Of a stretch of DNA of 64,000 bases, positions 8,631 through 16,092 are shown in pieces. The translations under genes were made by a program, and so were the position numbers. Origin of the DNA: Streptococcaceae bacterium ESL0729 (GTDB lineage: Bacteria > Bacillota > Bacilli > Lactobacillales > Streptococcaceae). Below the pieces are notes generated by a model that saw only the letters and a program-made list of their open reading frames with translations, was not told the DNA's origin and searched no databases. Location of the stretch: contig CP113924.1 of assembly GCA_029391995.1 (NCBI GenBank), positions 651,001 to 715,000 of the forward strand, given 5' to 3'. Position 1 is the stretch's first letter, and each line of letters begins with the position of its first letter.

Positions 8631-8664
8631 GAAAAAGACTAACTAAGTGTTAGTCTTTTTTTAT
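8631..8664. terminator. Bidirectional terminator between convergent genes
   Basis: AAAAAGACTAAC / GTTAGTCTTTTTTT with a 5-nt loop. The stop codon of the MFS gene (8639-8641) lies inside the stem. Confidence 0.9.
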
Positions 8665-10057
8665 TAAAGTGATTCATGCTATTAAAGAAGATGGCAATCA
8701 GACAGAAGAGGCTTGCAATTAAAAATGAGTCATGCATGGCTCTTACAAAGTAGGTCGGATTGCTGGCTATATCATTAACGTGATGACCTGCTTGATTTGC
8801 GACCAAAAGATTCATGCTAAGAGTTGAAACAGCCACACCAATAACCATTCCAAGGTTTCTAGCTAGAGCATTTAGGGCACCTGCGATTCCAAGGTCTTGA
8901 GCTTCGACTGAACTCATGACGATTGTATTATTAGGTGCTTGGAAGAGGGCATTACCAAGGGCTGTAACAGCAACGGAGATGACAATAATCATAAGGTCAG
9001 TGTCTCTTTTCCAGAAGCTGTAGGTAAAGATTCCAGCAGATAGAAGGATGAGTCCAATCAAGGTAAGTTTTTGACGGTCATACTTGTCAGCAAGAATTCC
9101 TGCTACCGGCGAAAAGACAATCTGAACTAGGGGCATAACCATCATAATCATCCCAGCCTGGCTAGGATTTAGTCCCTTAACTTCTTGAAGGTAAAAGGGC
9201 ATAATCATGGTGTAGAAAAAGGCAGCAATAAAGATGAAAAGAGCACTTAATAAGCTTCCTGAAAAAAGTTTATTTTTAAATAATCTTAGATTAACCAAAG
9301 GACTTTCTATTCTTTTTTCAAGGCTGATAAAGATATAGAAGGTGGCAAGAGTTACTAGGAGAAAGGCAAGGGTTAGAAGATTGGCAAGACCCTTATCCTG
9401 TACAAGGGTAATGAAAGCGTAGAAGCTTAGGATTAAAACTGAAAGGATAAGACTTCCCTTGTAGTCGATTTTTGTGCTTGTGGCCTTCTTCTTATTTTTA
9501 AGAATCAACTGGCTGCTCAAAATTCCTACAAGACCAATGGGAATATTAATGAGGAAGATATAATGCCATGATAGGTGGTTCAAGATGAATCCACCAAGTC
9601 CTGGGCCTGCGATAGCTCCAATTGAGACAAAGGCTGCTACACTTCCAAGGGCCCGTCCCCTTGTTTTTTCAGAAAAGGTTTCAGTAATAATCCCGCTGTT
9701 GGTACTCATGGTCATTCCTGAACCAATGGCTTGAATGATTCGGGCAACAATCAGCATAAAGAGGCTGCTACTGATCCCGCAAAGGAGGGAACCTATAACA
9801 AAGACAATACCTCCCAGCTTGAAGACCCTTGATTTACCGTAAATGTCGCCAAGTTTACCAAAGGGCAACAGGCTACAGCAGATGACTAGTAAGTAGCTTG
9901 ATACAATAAGGCTCCCCTTATCTTGGCCAATATTTAACTCCCTACAGATGGTCGGTAGGGCAATATTTACGATACTTGAGTCAAGCGTTGACATGAGGGT
10001 AAAGACACAGACGGTCACAAGAATTATAATTTCTTTTAAATTGGATTTTTCCTGCAA
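8639..10057 (-). CDS. DHA2-type MFS drug exporter (EmrB/QacA family)
   Basis: A 472-residue, very hydrophobic protein with about 14 predicted transmembrane helices, as in the DHA2 drug:H+ antiporters. The N-terminal helix carries the motif L-D-S-S-I-V-N-I-A-L-P (motif D1); G-K-L-G-D-I-Y-G-K-S follows helix 2 (motif A); G-A-I-A-G-P-G-L-G-G in helix 5 is the antiporter motif C. It starts at TTG 10057 with AAGGAG upstream. The gene stands alone with no regulator gene beside it. The substrate cannot be deduced. Confidence 0.85.
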   Translation of the reverse strand: MQEKSNLKEIIILVTVCVFTLMSTLDSSIVNIALPTICRELNIGQDKGSLIVSSYLLVICCSLLPFGKLGDIYGKSRVFKLGGIVFVIGSLLCGISSSLFMLIVARIIQAIGSGMTMSTNSGIITETFSEKTRGRALGSVAAFVSIGAIAGPGLGGFILNHLSWHYIFLINIPIGLVGILSSQLILKNKKKATSTKIDYKGSLILSVLILSFYAFITLVQDKGLANLLTLAFLLVTLATFYIFISLEKRIESPLVNLRLFKNKLFSGSLLSALFIFIAAFFYTMIMPFYLQEVKGLNPSQAGMIMMVMPLVQIVFSPVAGILADKYDRQKLTLIGLILLSAGIFTYSFWKRDTDLMIIVISVAVTALGNALFQAPNNTIVMSSVEAQDLGIAGALNALARNLGMVIGVAVSTLSMNLLVANQAGHHVNDIASNPTYFVRAMHDSFLIASLFCLIAIFFNSMNHFNKKRLTLS

Positions 10058-10262
10058 TTTAAATCTCCTTAATTTATTTTATTTTATTCATCTATTTTCT
10101 TATGGAATCTACCTGGGTAAAATTCCAGCAAGAACAATCTTAACAGACCTAGGCACCAGATTCAAGGTAATTTTTGAAAAAGCTCTTCTTGCTTGTTATA
10201 AACTTAAAAAAAATTGTGATTTTTACCTAGTAAAAACGTATACAAATATATAGACAAAGTAA

Positions 10263-10291
10263 TTGAACAAGTGTCCAATTTTTTATATAAT
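10263..10291 (+). promoter_or_regulatory. Promoter of the secreted peptidoglycan hydrolase gene
   Basis: TTGAAC (10263-10268), 17-bp spacer, TATAAT (10286-10291). The rest of the 10058-10324 gap shows no further gene; it is AT-rich and also contains the upstream region of the leftward MFS gene. Confidence 0.75.
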
Positions 10292-10324
10292 AAAGTAGAG
10301 TATACACTAGGAGGGCGATAAACA

Positions 10325-12541
10325 TTGGCTAATAATAAAAAAATAAAAAAATATATCTCATCAACGAGCTTAGCTTTGATTCTTTTCTCACAAGCTGCAC
10401 CTGTTCTTGCAGCAGCTGACTCAGTTAATCAAAGTAAGCAGGAGGGTTCAAAAGTAAAGGAAGAAGTAACCCCCGCACCTGCACCGGTAGCTTCTTCAAA
10501 TGTCCAGACATCTAGTGCTCAGGTACCTGTAAATGTTGAAGTGCCTGTCGTATCACAGGAGCAAACACCTGCCGTTAGTGAGCCAAAGCCTGTTGAATCG
10601 CAAGTCCCTACGTCTTCTGAGGCACCAGTAGCTTCTAGCGAAAGCCCAAGTAACGGGGCAACATCTGAATCCCCTGAGGCAAGTAGCACAAGTGGCGAGT
10701 CTTCAGCAGAAGCAAGCTCTGAGCAGGCTCCTTCATCATCTGGAGGATCAACTGACACCCAACCATCTGTCCCTTCTTCTAGTACGAGTGAGTCAACCTC
10801 GGTAGATACAAGTTCTAGCAGCGAAAAACCAAGTGATAACAATCATGGAGCTGAAGGCCAAACCCCTGCAGTCGAAAAACCATCAACTGGTTCAGACCAA
10901 ATCATATCTAAACCTGCAAGTAGCAGTAAGTTTGAAACAGAGGTTACTCCTCATATTATCGGCCCTGTTAAGGACAGCACCATCTCCCAAGACCTTTTAG
11001 TTGATAGCATTACTAAATCAACTCTGAATGGATATGAGCTTCCCCTACTGACTAGCCTAGATAATAAGGAGCAGGCAGCCATCATTGTTGAAGCCCTTAA
11101 ACAGCTAAATAAACCTTATGCATACGATGCTAAGGCTGATGAGAGCTTTAACAATCTACATTTGGTAAATTATGTTTATGAGCAGGTTTTTGCCAGCAAA
11201 TTAGGTGATGATTTTGATCAAGTGACTAAATCAGGTGAGCAGGTAGAGGTATCAAAAGCTCAAGTTGGGGATATCCTGGTTTGGAAGGATAGCCAAAAAT
11301 TTGCCATTTACCTGGGTAATAATAAATTTATCATGGCCGATAACTTCCCAGAAGAGCCAGCCAAGGAAGTAGCAAATACTGACGGGTCAGCTAAAACCGA
11401 AGAGCAAAAGGCTCAAGAAAGCAAGCCTTCGGCTGTTAAAATCTTTACCTTAAATACTAGAAAAACAGAATCAAAGGACAAGGATACAGACCTAAAATAT
11501 GATAATCTGCCAACCGCTGATTATGCTATCAAGGCTTCGGCTGGTAAGACTTTGACCTCTTATGGTCAAGATTTGGTCAAGAATTATGCAGCTTCAATGG
11601 ATGTAAAACCAGCCCAAGTTACCAAGGATTTCATTGAAAGTATCGGTGACAGTGCCCGTGATTTGGGGCAAAAATACAATGTTTTTGCTTCAGTTATGAT
11701 TGCTCAAGCTATTTTGGAAAGTGGGTCAGGATCAAGTGGTCTAGCCCGTGCTCCTTATAATAACCTCTTTGGAATCAAGGGTAGTGCAGGTATCTCATCT
11801 GTTGTCTTTTCAACCCAAGAGGATGCAGGGAATGGACAGATGTACTCAATCCAGGCTCCATTTAGGGTTTATGGTAGTTCAGCCCAGTCGCTTGAGGACT
11901 ATGTTGGTCTAATCCGCAACGGAATTAGTGGTAATAGCGAAATCTACAAGGGTGTTTGGAGGTCAGAAGCTAAGAATTACTTGCAGGCAACTGACTATCT
12001 AACAGGGCGCTATGCTACAGACACCCAGTACAGCAACAAGCTTAATTCCATTATCGCAGCCTACAATTTGACACGATTTGATGAGCCAAAGGCTGATCCT
12101 GGTGTCGTTATTCAAGATGTTAAAAATATTCCAAGTGAATACAAGGATGCCATGGAATTTACAAGCTACAATGGCTTTAACTACAACTTGAGTGGCTCAT
12201 ACCAGATTGGTCAATGTACTTGGTATACTTACAACCGTATCAAGCAACTTGGTGGAAATGTTGGTGATTATATGGGTAATGGGGGCGACTGGGGGATTAA
12301 TGCCATGCGTCTTGGCTACAAAACTTCAACGACTCCACAAGCAGGATACGCTATAAGCTTTAAGCCAGGTGTGGCTGGAGCTGATGGTACCTATGGTCAC
12401 GTAGCCTTTGTTGAGGCGGTTACTCCTGATGGAATCCTTGTATCTGAAAGCAATGTTGTTAACTTGCAGACAGTATCTTACAGGGTTATTCCAAATGAAG
12501 TGGCCCTATCTAGCGGGGTTATGTACATCGCACCAAAATAA
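10325..12541 (+). CDS. Secreted peptidoglycan hydrolase: glucosaminidase plus CHAP domain
   Basis: A 738-residue exported protein starting at TTG 10325 (AGGAGGG nine bases upstream). Parts in order: signal peptide (1-30, ending V-L-A-A-A); a Ser/Pro/Thr/Glu-rich low-complexity linker (about 31-215); an NlpC/P60-like domain (about 245-355) in which the Cys position is Asn277 and the His position is Lys325; a LytG-type N-acetylglucosaminidase domain (about 430-590) with catalytic Glu465 in A-Q-A-I-L-E-S-G and Y-N-N-L-F-G-I-K-G; and a C-terminal CHAP domain with Cys631 in G-Q-C-T-W-Y and His692 in Y-G-H-V-A-F. It should cut both glycan and peptide bonds, probably in cell separation. The long linker may span the wall. 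Confidence 0.85.
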   Translation: MANNKKIKKYISSTSLALILFSQAAPVLAAADSVNQSKQEGSKVKEEVTPAPAPVASSNVQTSSAQVPVNVEVPVVSQEQTPAVSEPKPVESQVPTSSEAPVASSESPSNGATSESPEASSTSGESSAEASSEQAPSSSGGSTDTQPSVPSSSTSESTSVDTSSSSEKPSDNNHGAEGQTPAVEKPSTGSDQIISKPASSSKFETEVTPHIIGPVKDSTISQDLLVDSITKSTLNGYELPLLTSLDNKEQAAIIVEALKQLNKPYAYDAKADESFNNLHLVNYVYEQVFASKLGDDFDQVTKSGEQVEVSKAQVGDILVWKDSQKFAIYLGNNKFIMADNFPEEPAKEVANTDGSAKTEEQKAQESKPSAVKIFTLNTRKTESKDKDTDLKYDNLPTADYAIKASAGKTLTSYGQDLVKNYAASMDVKPAQVTKDFIESIGDSARDLGQKYNVFASVMIAQAILESGSGSSGLARAPYNNLFGIKGSAGISSVVFSTQEDAGNGQMYSIQAPFRVYGSSAQSLEDYVGLIRNGISGNSEIYKGVWRSEAKNYLQATDYLTGRYATDTQYSNKLNSIIAAYNLTRFDEPKADPGVVIQDVKNIPSEYKDAMEFTSYNGFNYNLSGSYQIGQCTWYTYNRIKQLGGNVGDYMGNGGDWGINAMRLGYKTSTTPQAGYAISFKPGVAGADGTYGHVAFVEAVTPDGILVSESNVVNLQTVSYRVIPNEVALSSGVMYIAPK

Positions 12542-12550
12542 AGGAAATAT

Positions 12551-12590
12551 AAAAAAGTCGCATCCTAAAGTAGGACGCGACTTTTTTTGT
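12551..12590. terminator. Strong terminator between convergent genes
   Basis: AAAAAAGTCGC-ATCCTA pairs with TAGGA-C-GCGACTTTTTTT; long stem, usable on both strands. Confidence 0.9.
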
Positions 12591-12595
12591 TGGTT

Positions 12596-13624
12596 CTAGT
12601 TCATAATGTAAGCCATGACTAAATCATAGGTATTTTTTAGGGCATCAATATGAGTTCTTTCCATACCGTGGCTGCTTGCAACACCAGGACCGATTAGGGC
12701 TGCCCTGATATTTGCTCCCCCACTTAGGGCAGCAGAAGCGTCACTTCCGTACATTGGGTAGATATCAACAGCATAGCTGAGCTCCCCTTCTTGAGCCAGA
12801 TTTATTAATCTACTTGTAAGCTCATAGTCATAAGGTCCTGATGAATCCTTGGCACAGATTGAAACATCATATTCAGTACAAGCCAGGTCAAGACCAATAC
12901 ATCCCATGTCAACAGCCAGAAGTTCTGTGATATCTTCTGGAATCCATGAAGCTCCGTGGCCAACTTCTTCATAGGTTGAAAAGATAAAGGTTAAGTTTGT
13001 TTTTGGCTTAAGATTATTTTCCTTAAGTTCTTTTAAGAGGCTAAAAAGAATGGCAACTGAAGCCTTATCGTCAAGGAAGCGTGACTTAACAAAACCAGAT
13101 TCTGTAACTTGAACCTTGGTATCATAAGCCACAATATCACCGTTTTGGATGCCAAGTTTCTTAACTTCATCCTTTGATTTTACTCGCTCATCAATTTTTA
13201 CTACCAGGCTATCAATATCACGTTCCTTGGTTGATGCATCAGGGAAAACGTGAATTGACGGAGTTTTTGAAAGAACTGTCCCTGTATAAACCTTACCTGA
13301 ACGGGTAATGATATTACAGTATTCTCCGTCAAGGGTTGGAGTTAGTGGCCCCCCAAGTTTTGTAAGTGAGAGTGTTCCATCATCGTTGATTGATCTGACC
13401 ATAAGACCCAAGGTGTCAACGTGGGCACTTAGACCGCGAGTTTGGCTGGTGTCTTCTCCCTCAAGGTGAACTAAAAGATTTCCCTTGGGAGTTATCATGG
13501 GCTCATAGCCTAAATCATTAAGGCTTTGGCCCAAAAAATCAATGGCATTTCTGGTATAACCGCTTGGGCTATCAATTGAGAGTAGGTCAACTAGGAAGGG
13601 AATGGTTTCATCTTTTTTAAACAT
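12596..13624 (-). CDS. M42-family metallo-aminopeptidase
   Basis: A 342-residue cytosolic, self-compartmentalising zinc/cobalt aminopeptidase of the FrvX/YsdC/PepA (M42) group. Metal ligands and catalytic residues are visible in S-A-H-V-D-T-L-G, R-F-L-D-D-K-A-S, the catalytic T-Y-E-E-V-G-H-G, A-V-D-M-G and near the C-terminus S-S-H-G-M-E-R-T-H. The length matches the family. It is monocistronic, converging on the hydrolase gene; its Shine-Dalgarno is weak. It probably releases amino acids from peptides for nutrition. Confidence 0.87.
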   Translation of the reverse strand: MFKKDETIPFLVDLLSIDSPSGYTRNAIDFLGQSLNDLGYEPMITPKGNLLVHLEGEDTSQTRGLSAHVDTLGLMVRSINDDGTLSLTKLGGPLTPTLDGEYCNIITRSGKVYTGTVLSKTPSIHVFPDASTKERDIDSLVVKIDERVKSKDEVKKLGIQNGDIVAYDTKVQVTESGFVKSRFLDDKASVAILFSLLKELKENNLKPKTNLTFIFSTYEEVGHGASWIPEDITELLAVDMGCIGLDLACTEYDVSICAKDSSGPYDYELTSRLINLAQEGELSYAVDIYPMYGSDASAALSGGANIRAALIGPGVASSHGMERTHIDALKNTYDLVMAYIMN

Positions 13625-13729
13625 AATACATCTTGTAAGTAAAATTCTTACAACCTTTCTAAATTATTCTTCTCTAAATTATAACATGAAAAAGCCCCAT
13701 TTTTTTAATAGGACTTAGTTTTTTAATAC

Positions 13730-14317
13730 TTAGTAGTTACTTTTGGTAATGAGACCATTGGTCACAATGGATATGGGGGCAAGACTATTATCGGGGTCGA
13801 CAACAACGAAATAAAGGTCGACGCCTGCTGGCACGTAATTTTTCATGACCGTTTTTGAATAATCGCTAAGAAGCCCATTGACAGAGTCAAGAAGCTTTTT
13901 TCTTTCCTGGTCGGTGTGCTCCCTAGATGCCTAGCTTAAATAATCGTGCATCTTATTAACGGCAATAAGGTGATATTCATTGAAAGTATTATCATACTCC
14001 ACCCTAAAATTATCCTTTAAGCCTTCAATGGTAGTCAGGCCACGGGCGATTTCTAGGGCATGTTCTTCCTTAATTTTTGTTTCAGTCATTTGATTTTGGT
14101 TGGTAGTTGCTGGAGGATTTACTGGTGCCAGTGAAGCTTCAACTTGCTTACCAGTAGGCTTAATAGTTGAGCTATCATGCTTTTGAATTTTAAAGGTCAG
14201 AAGAAGCAGTATAAGAGCTCCTATAGGCAGCATAGATAGCCAGAAGCCAATTTTTTTGTACCAAGGTCGATACAAAACATACAGTTTTCCGTCCCCTCCT
14301 CTAGTTTTTTGAACCAT
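13730..14317 (-). pseudogene. Hypothetical membrane protein gene interrupted by an in-frame TAG
   Basis: The reading frame starts MVQKTRGGDG, has one membrane helix (about residues 28-41, W-L-S-M-L-P-I-G-A-L-I-L-L-L) and a Thr/Asn/Pro-rich linker, then a folded outer domain. TAG at 13931-13933 stops it after 128 residues, but the same frame continues for 66 more codons as protein-like sequence (S-R-E-H-T-D-Q-E-R-K-K-L-L-D, then V-D-L-Y-F-V-V-V-D-P-D-N) to TAA 13730-13732. A single substitution therefore explains the break. No family is recognised. The shortened product may still be made. Confidence 0.65.
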
Positions 14318-14440
14318 AGCTCAATCTCCTATTGTAATAATTTTTCAGACAACATCATAAACATTGTAAGGTTTTCTGAAAGATTTTGCAAAAAAAAGAA
14401 CTGCCAGGCTTTTCCTTAAGGGGTATTTTTTGTGAAATTT

Positions 14441-15409
14441 TTATTTTTGAGCTATTTTAGCCGTTAGTCTATGCCAATTTTCAGGAAATCCTAGGCAGGC
14501 TAAAATTTTGTTGATGGAGATTGATTTTAAACGATTATCGAGGGTATTGATTCTTTTGTGGATAGTATTATGAAGGATGGCATACTGCGTTTGACTAAGA
14601 AAGCATTGGAGGATAATAAGGGCTGTATAGACACTATTTTGAGACTCGCCAACTGAAATGTCATATCGCTCATGTAATTCTGGGAAGTATTTAACGGAAC
14701 CATGCCAGGAAAAACCAAGAAGCTGATTGTTATGGGCACAAACATTTCTAACCCTTCTTAGGTGTTCTAAAAAGGAAATCAATACATTTGGATAAAATGG
14801 ATCTTTAAGGGGAGTCGGAGCATTGGCATTGATAAAACTTGTAAGGCTAAAGGCAATTTTATTTTGGAGATTTTCTGGTAGGTAAATAATAATTTTTGCG
14901 GTTTGGCCAAAAGTTAAGTAGTCTATCAAAACCCAAATGGGAACCTCTTGTCCATGTTCTTCTGAATAATCTTTAAGGGAATTATTTGCTTTTTCATTGT
15001 TGATATTTGATCTTAAAGTATCCTTTAGATTGTTAATTAAATACTTTAAATCAGAATCTGACTTACTATAAGAGCCTTCATCAAGATAGGCTGAAATATT
15101 TAGTGGGTGCTCTTCAGCAAAATTGTAAGCTAGAATGCTTTTTATGTGATGTTCTGTCTCAGCTAGGGCATTAAACAAGGCACTCTTGATTTCTTTTTCG
15201 AATATATAAAGGTGGGTAATCTCGTCAAAAGTGGCATGTTCAATGTATGTTTTTTCATCATCAAGCATGAAAAATTTGCTATAGCCATTGATAATAGTGT
15301 GATAATTATTGGTCAAAAGGTAATCACGAGCCCTATTATCATCATCTATTATGAGCCCTCGATTTCTAAGTATCGATAATTGATCATCCAAATTTCTAAA
15401 ATTTTGCAA
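14441..15409 (-). CDS. abiF: Abi_2/AbiF-type abortive infection protein with HEPN motif
   Basis: A 322-residue Abi_2 (PF07751-like) protein. The N-terminal pattern L-D-D-Q-L-S-I-L-R-N-R-G-L-I-I-D-D, then L-T-N-N-Y-H-T-I-I-N-G-Y, is the typical Abi_2 start. R221-N-V-C-A-H226 near the C-terminus is an RX4H motif of HEPN ribonucleases. Such proteins act as RNA-cutting toxins that stop growth during phage infection; members have been linked to neighbouring RNA antitoxins and to Cas13 ancestry (recalled from literature, not checked). TTG 15409 is chosen because GGAGG lies seven bases upstream; ATG 15433 is in frame but falls inside the terminator hairpin with no Shine-Dalgarno. Which Abi_2 subfamily it belongs to is not certain. 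Confidence 0.8.
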   Translation of the reverse strand: MQNFRNLDDQLSILRNRGLIIDDDNRARDYLLTNNYHTIINGYSKFFMLDDEKTYIEHATFDEITHLYIFEKEIKSALFNALAETEHHIKSILAYNFAEEHPLNISAYLDEGSYSKSDSDLKYLINNLKDTLRSNINNEKANNSLKDYSEEHGQEVPIWVLIDYLTFGQTAKIIIYLPENLQNKIAFSLTSFINANAPTPLKDPFYPNVLISFLEHLRRVRNVCAHNNQLLGFSWHGSVKYFPELHERYDISVGESQNSVYTALIILQCFLSQTQYAILHNTIHKRINTLDNRLKSISINKILACLGFPENWHRLTAKIAQK

Positions 15410-15410
15410 G

Positions 15411-15441
15411 AAAAAACCTCCATGTAAGTCCATGGAGGTTT
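15411..15441 (-). terminator. Terminator hairpin that buries the abiF Shine-Dalgarno
   Basis: On the minus strand AAACCTCCATG pairs perfectly over 11 bp with CATGGAGGTTT (6-nt loop), followed by a T run. GGAGG in the 3' arm is the only ribosome binding site for abiF, so read-through RNA would carry it in a closed form. Confidence 0.8.
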
Positions 15442-15479
15442 CGCGGTGGTCCTCGTAAGGATTACACCACTATCTCTAT
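15411..15479 (-). ncRNA. Candidate RNA antitoxin/leader upstream of abiF
   Basis: A promoter (15486-15514) would start a transcript near 15479. The RNA folds as GTGGT-GTAA-TCC-TTAC with a bulged GAGG and closing ACCAC, then a CGCG stretch and a terminator hairpin with six Ts at 15411-15416. It is about 69 nt long and ends right at the abiF start. The abiF Shine-Dalgarno GGAGG is the 3' arm of that terminator. The bulged GAGG can alternatively pair with CCTC of the terminator 5' arm, so the structure could switch. The RNA is inferred from sequence only. Confidence 0.6.
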
Positions 15480-15485
15480 GGAGCA

Positions 15486-15514
15486 ATGATAGTAAAAATA
15501 AAATAATTTGTCAA
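15486..15514 (-). promoter_or_regulatory. Promoter of the abiF-associated RNA
   Basis: Minus strand: TTGACA (15514-15509), 17-bp spacer, TATCAT (15491-15486). A near-consensus vegetative promoter pointing into the 69-nt RNA and abiF. Confidence 0.75.
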
Positions 15515-15700
15515 ATTTTTGATAGATTAAATATACAATTAATATCCGGTTATTGCAAAAAAAATATTTTTTTGTGATTTTTTATTTAAATATTAAAGTG
15601 AGTTTGAAAAATTAGTATTTATATATGTTATACTTTAATGGAATATTTATGGTTTTATTTTATTATAAATTGTATGCATGTATAGAATGGGGAAATATTA

Positions 15701-15982
15701 ATGGATATTTATAATGATATTCTAGCCGAACATGAACGTGATTTACGTGAGTTTGAAATAGTTGAACATATTACCTTTATTAATTCAAGATTACCCGAAG
15801 GTGAAAAACTGACACGTCAGGAACTTAACGGTATTAGGGATTCTCTTGATGATTTTTTTGAAAGAATTAATTATAGACAAAATCCAATTCGTTATATTTT
15901 TAATAATATAGAAAAAATTAGACCTGATATTCGTGAGGTAGAAAAACTTAAGCTTTTAGCTATAAATATTGATTATTTATGA
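15701..15982 (+). CDS. Small hypothetical protein upstream of the RNA polymerase-like gene
   Basis: A 93-residue acidic protein starting MDIYNDILAE; helical character with many Glu/Arg and no membrane segment. It resembles no family I recognise. Its stop TGA (15980-15982) overlaps ATG 15979 of the next frame (ATGA), a sign of translational coupling to the RNA-polymerase-like gene. Base composition is AT-rich with GAT/GGT/CGT-heavy codons, unlike neighbouring housekeeping genes, suggesting transfer. The upstream 15541-15700 stretch is strongly AT-rich; TTGAAA near 15604 may be a -35 box. Confidence 0.6.
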   Translation: MDIYNDILAEHERDLREFEIVEHITFINSRLPEGEKLTRQELNGIRDSLDDFFERINYRQNPIRYIFNNIEKIRPDIREVEKLKLLAINIDYL

Positions 15983-16092
15983 GTGACAATAAAGAGTTAA
16001 AAGCATAGGGTATTTCTAATCTACAGCGTCTTCATGATTCAGCTACAGCTGTTGCGGTTGCTGATCCTCGTCTTGATATTAATGAATGTGCT
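15979..16092 (+). other. 5' part of the polymerase-like reading frame, containing a TAG codon
   Basis: ATG 15979 overlaps the upstream stop. It encodes MSDNKELKA, then TAG (16006-16008), then GISNLQRLHDSATAVAV and more protein-like sequence running in the same frame into ATG 16093. The continuity shows that the real gene began at or before 15979 and that one in-frame TAG now interrupts it. Confidence 0.6.

Noticed and set aside
9948-10253. A 101-codon plus-strand frame between the MFS and hydrolase genes
   Set aside because: It starts inside the MFS gene on the opposite strand, has no Shine-Dalgarno and no protein-like composition.
15409-15433. ATG 15433 as the abiF start (MDLHGGFF...)
   Set aside because: It falls inside the terminator stem and loop and has no Shine-Dalgarno, whereas TTG 15409 has GGAGG at ideal spacing.
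15411-15485. T-box riboswitch upstream of abiF (an ACCGCG stretch is present)
   Set aside because: The UGGN bulge that reads the tRNA end is missing (GACC instead), and the predicted transcript is only about 70 nt, leaving no room for Stem I.
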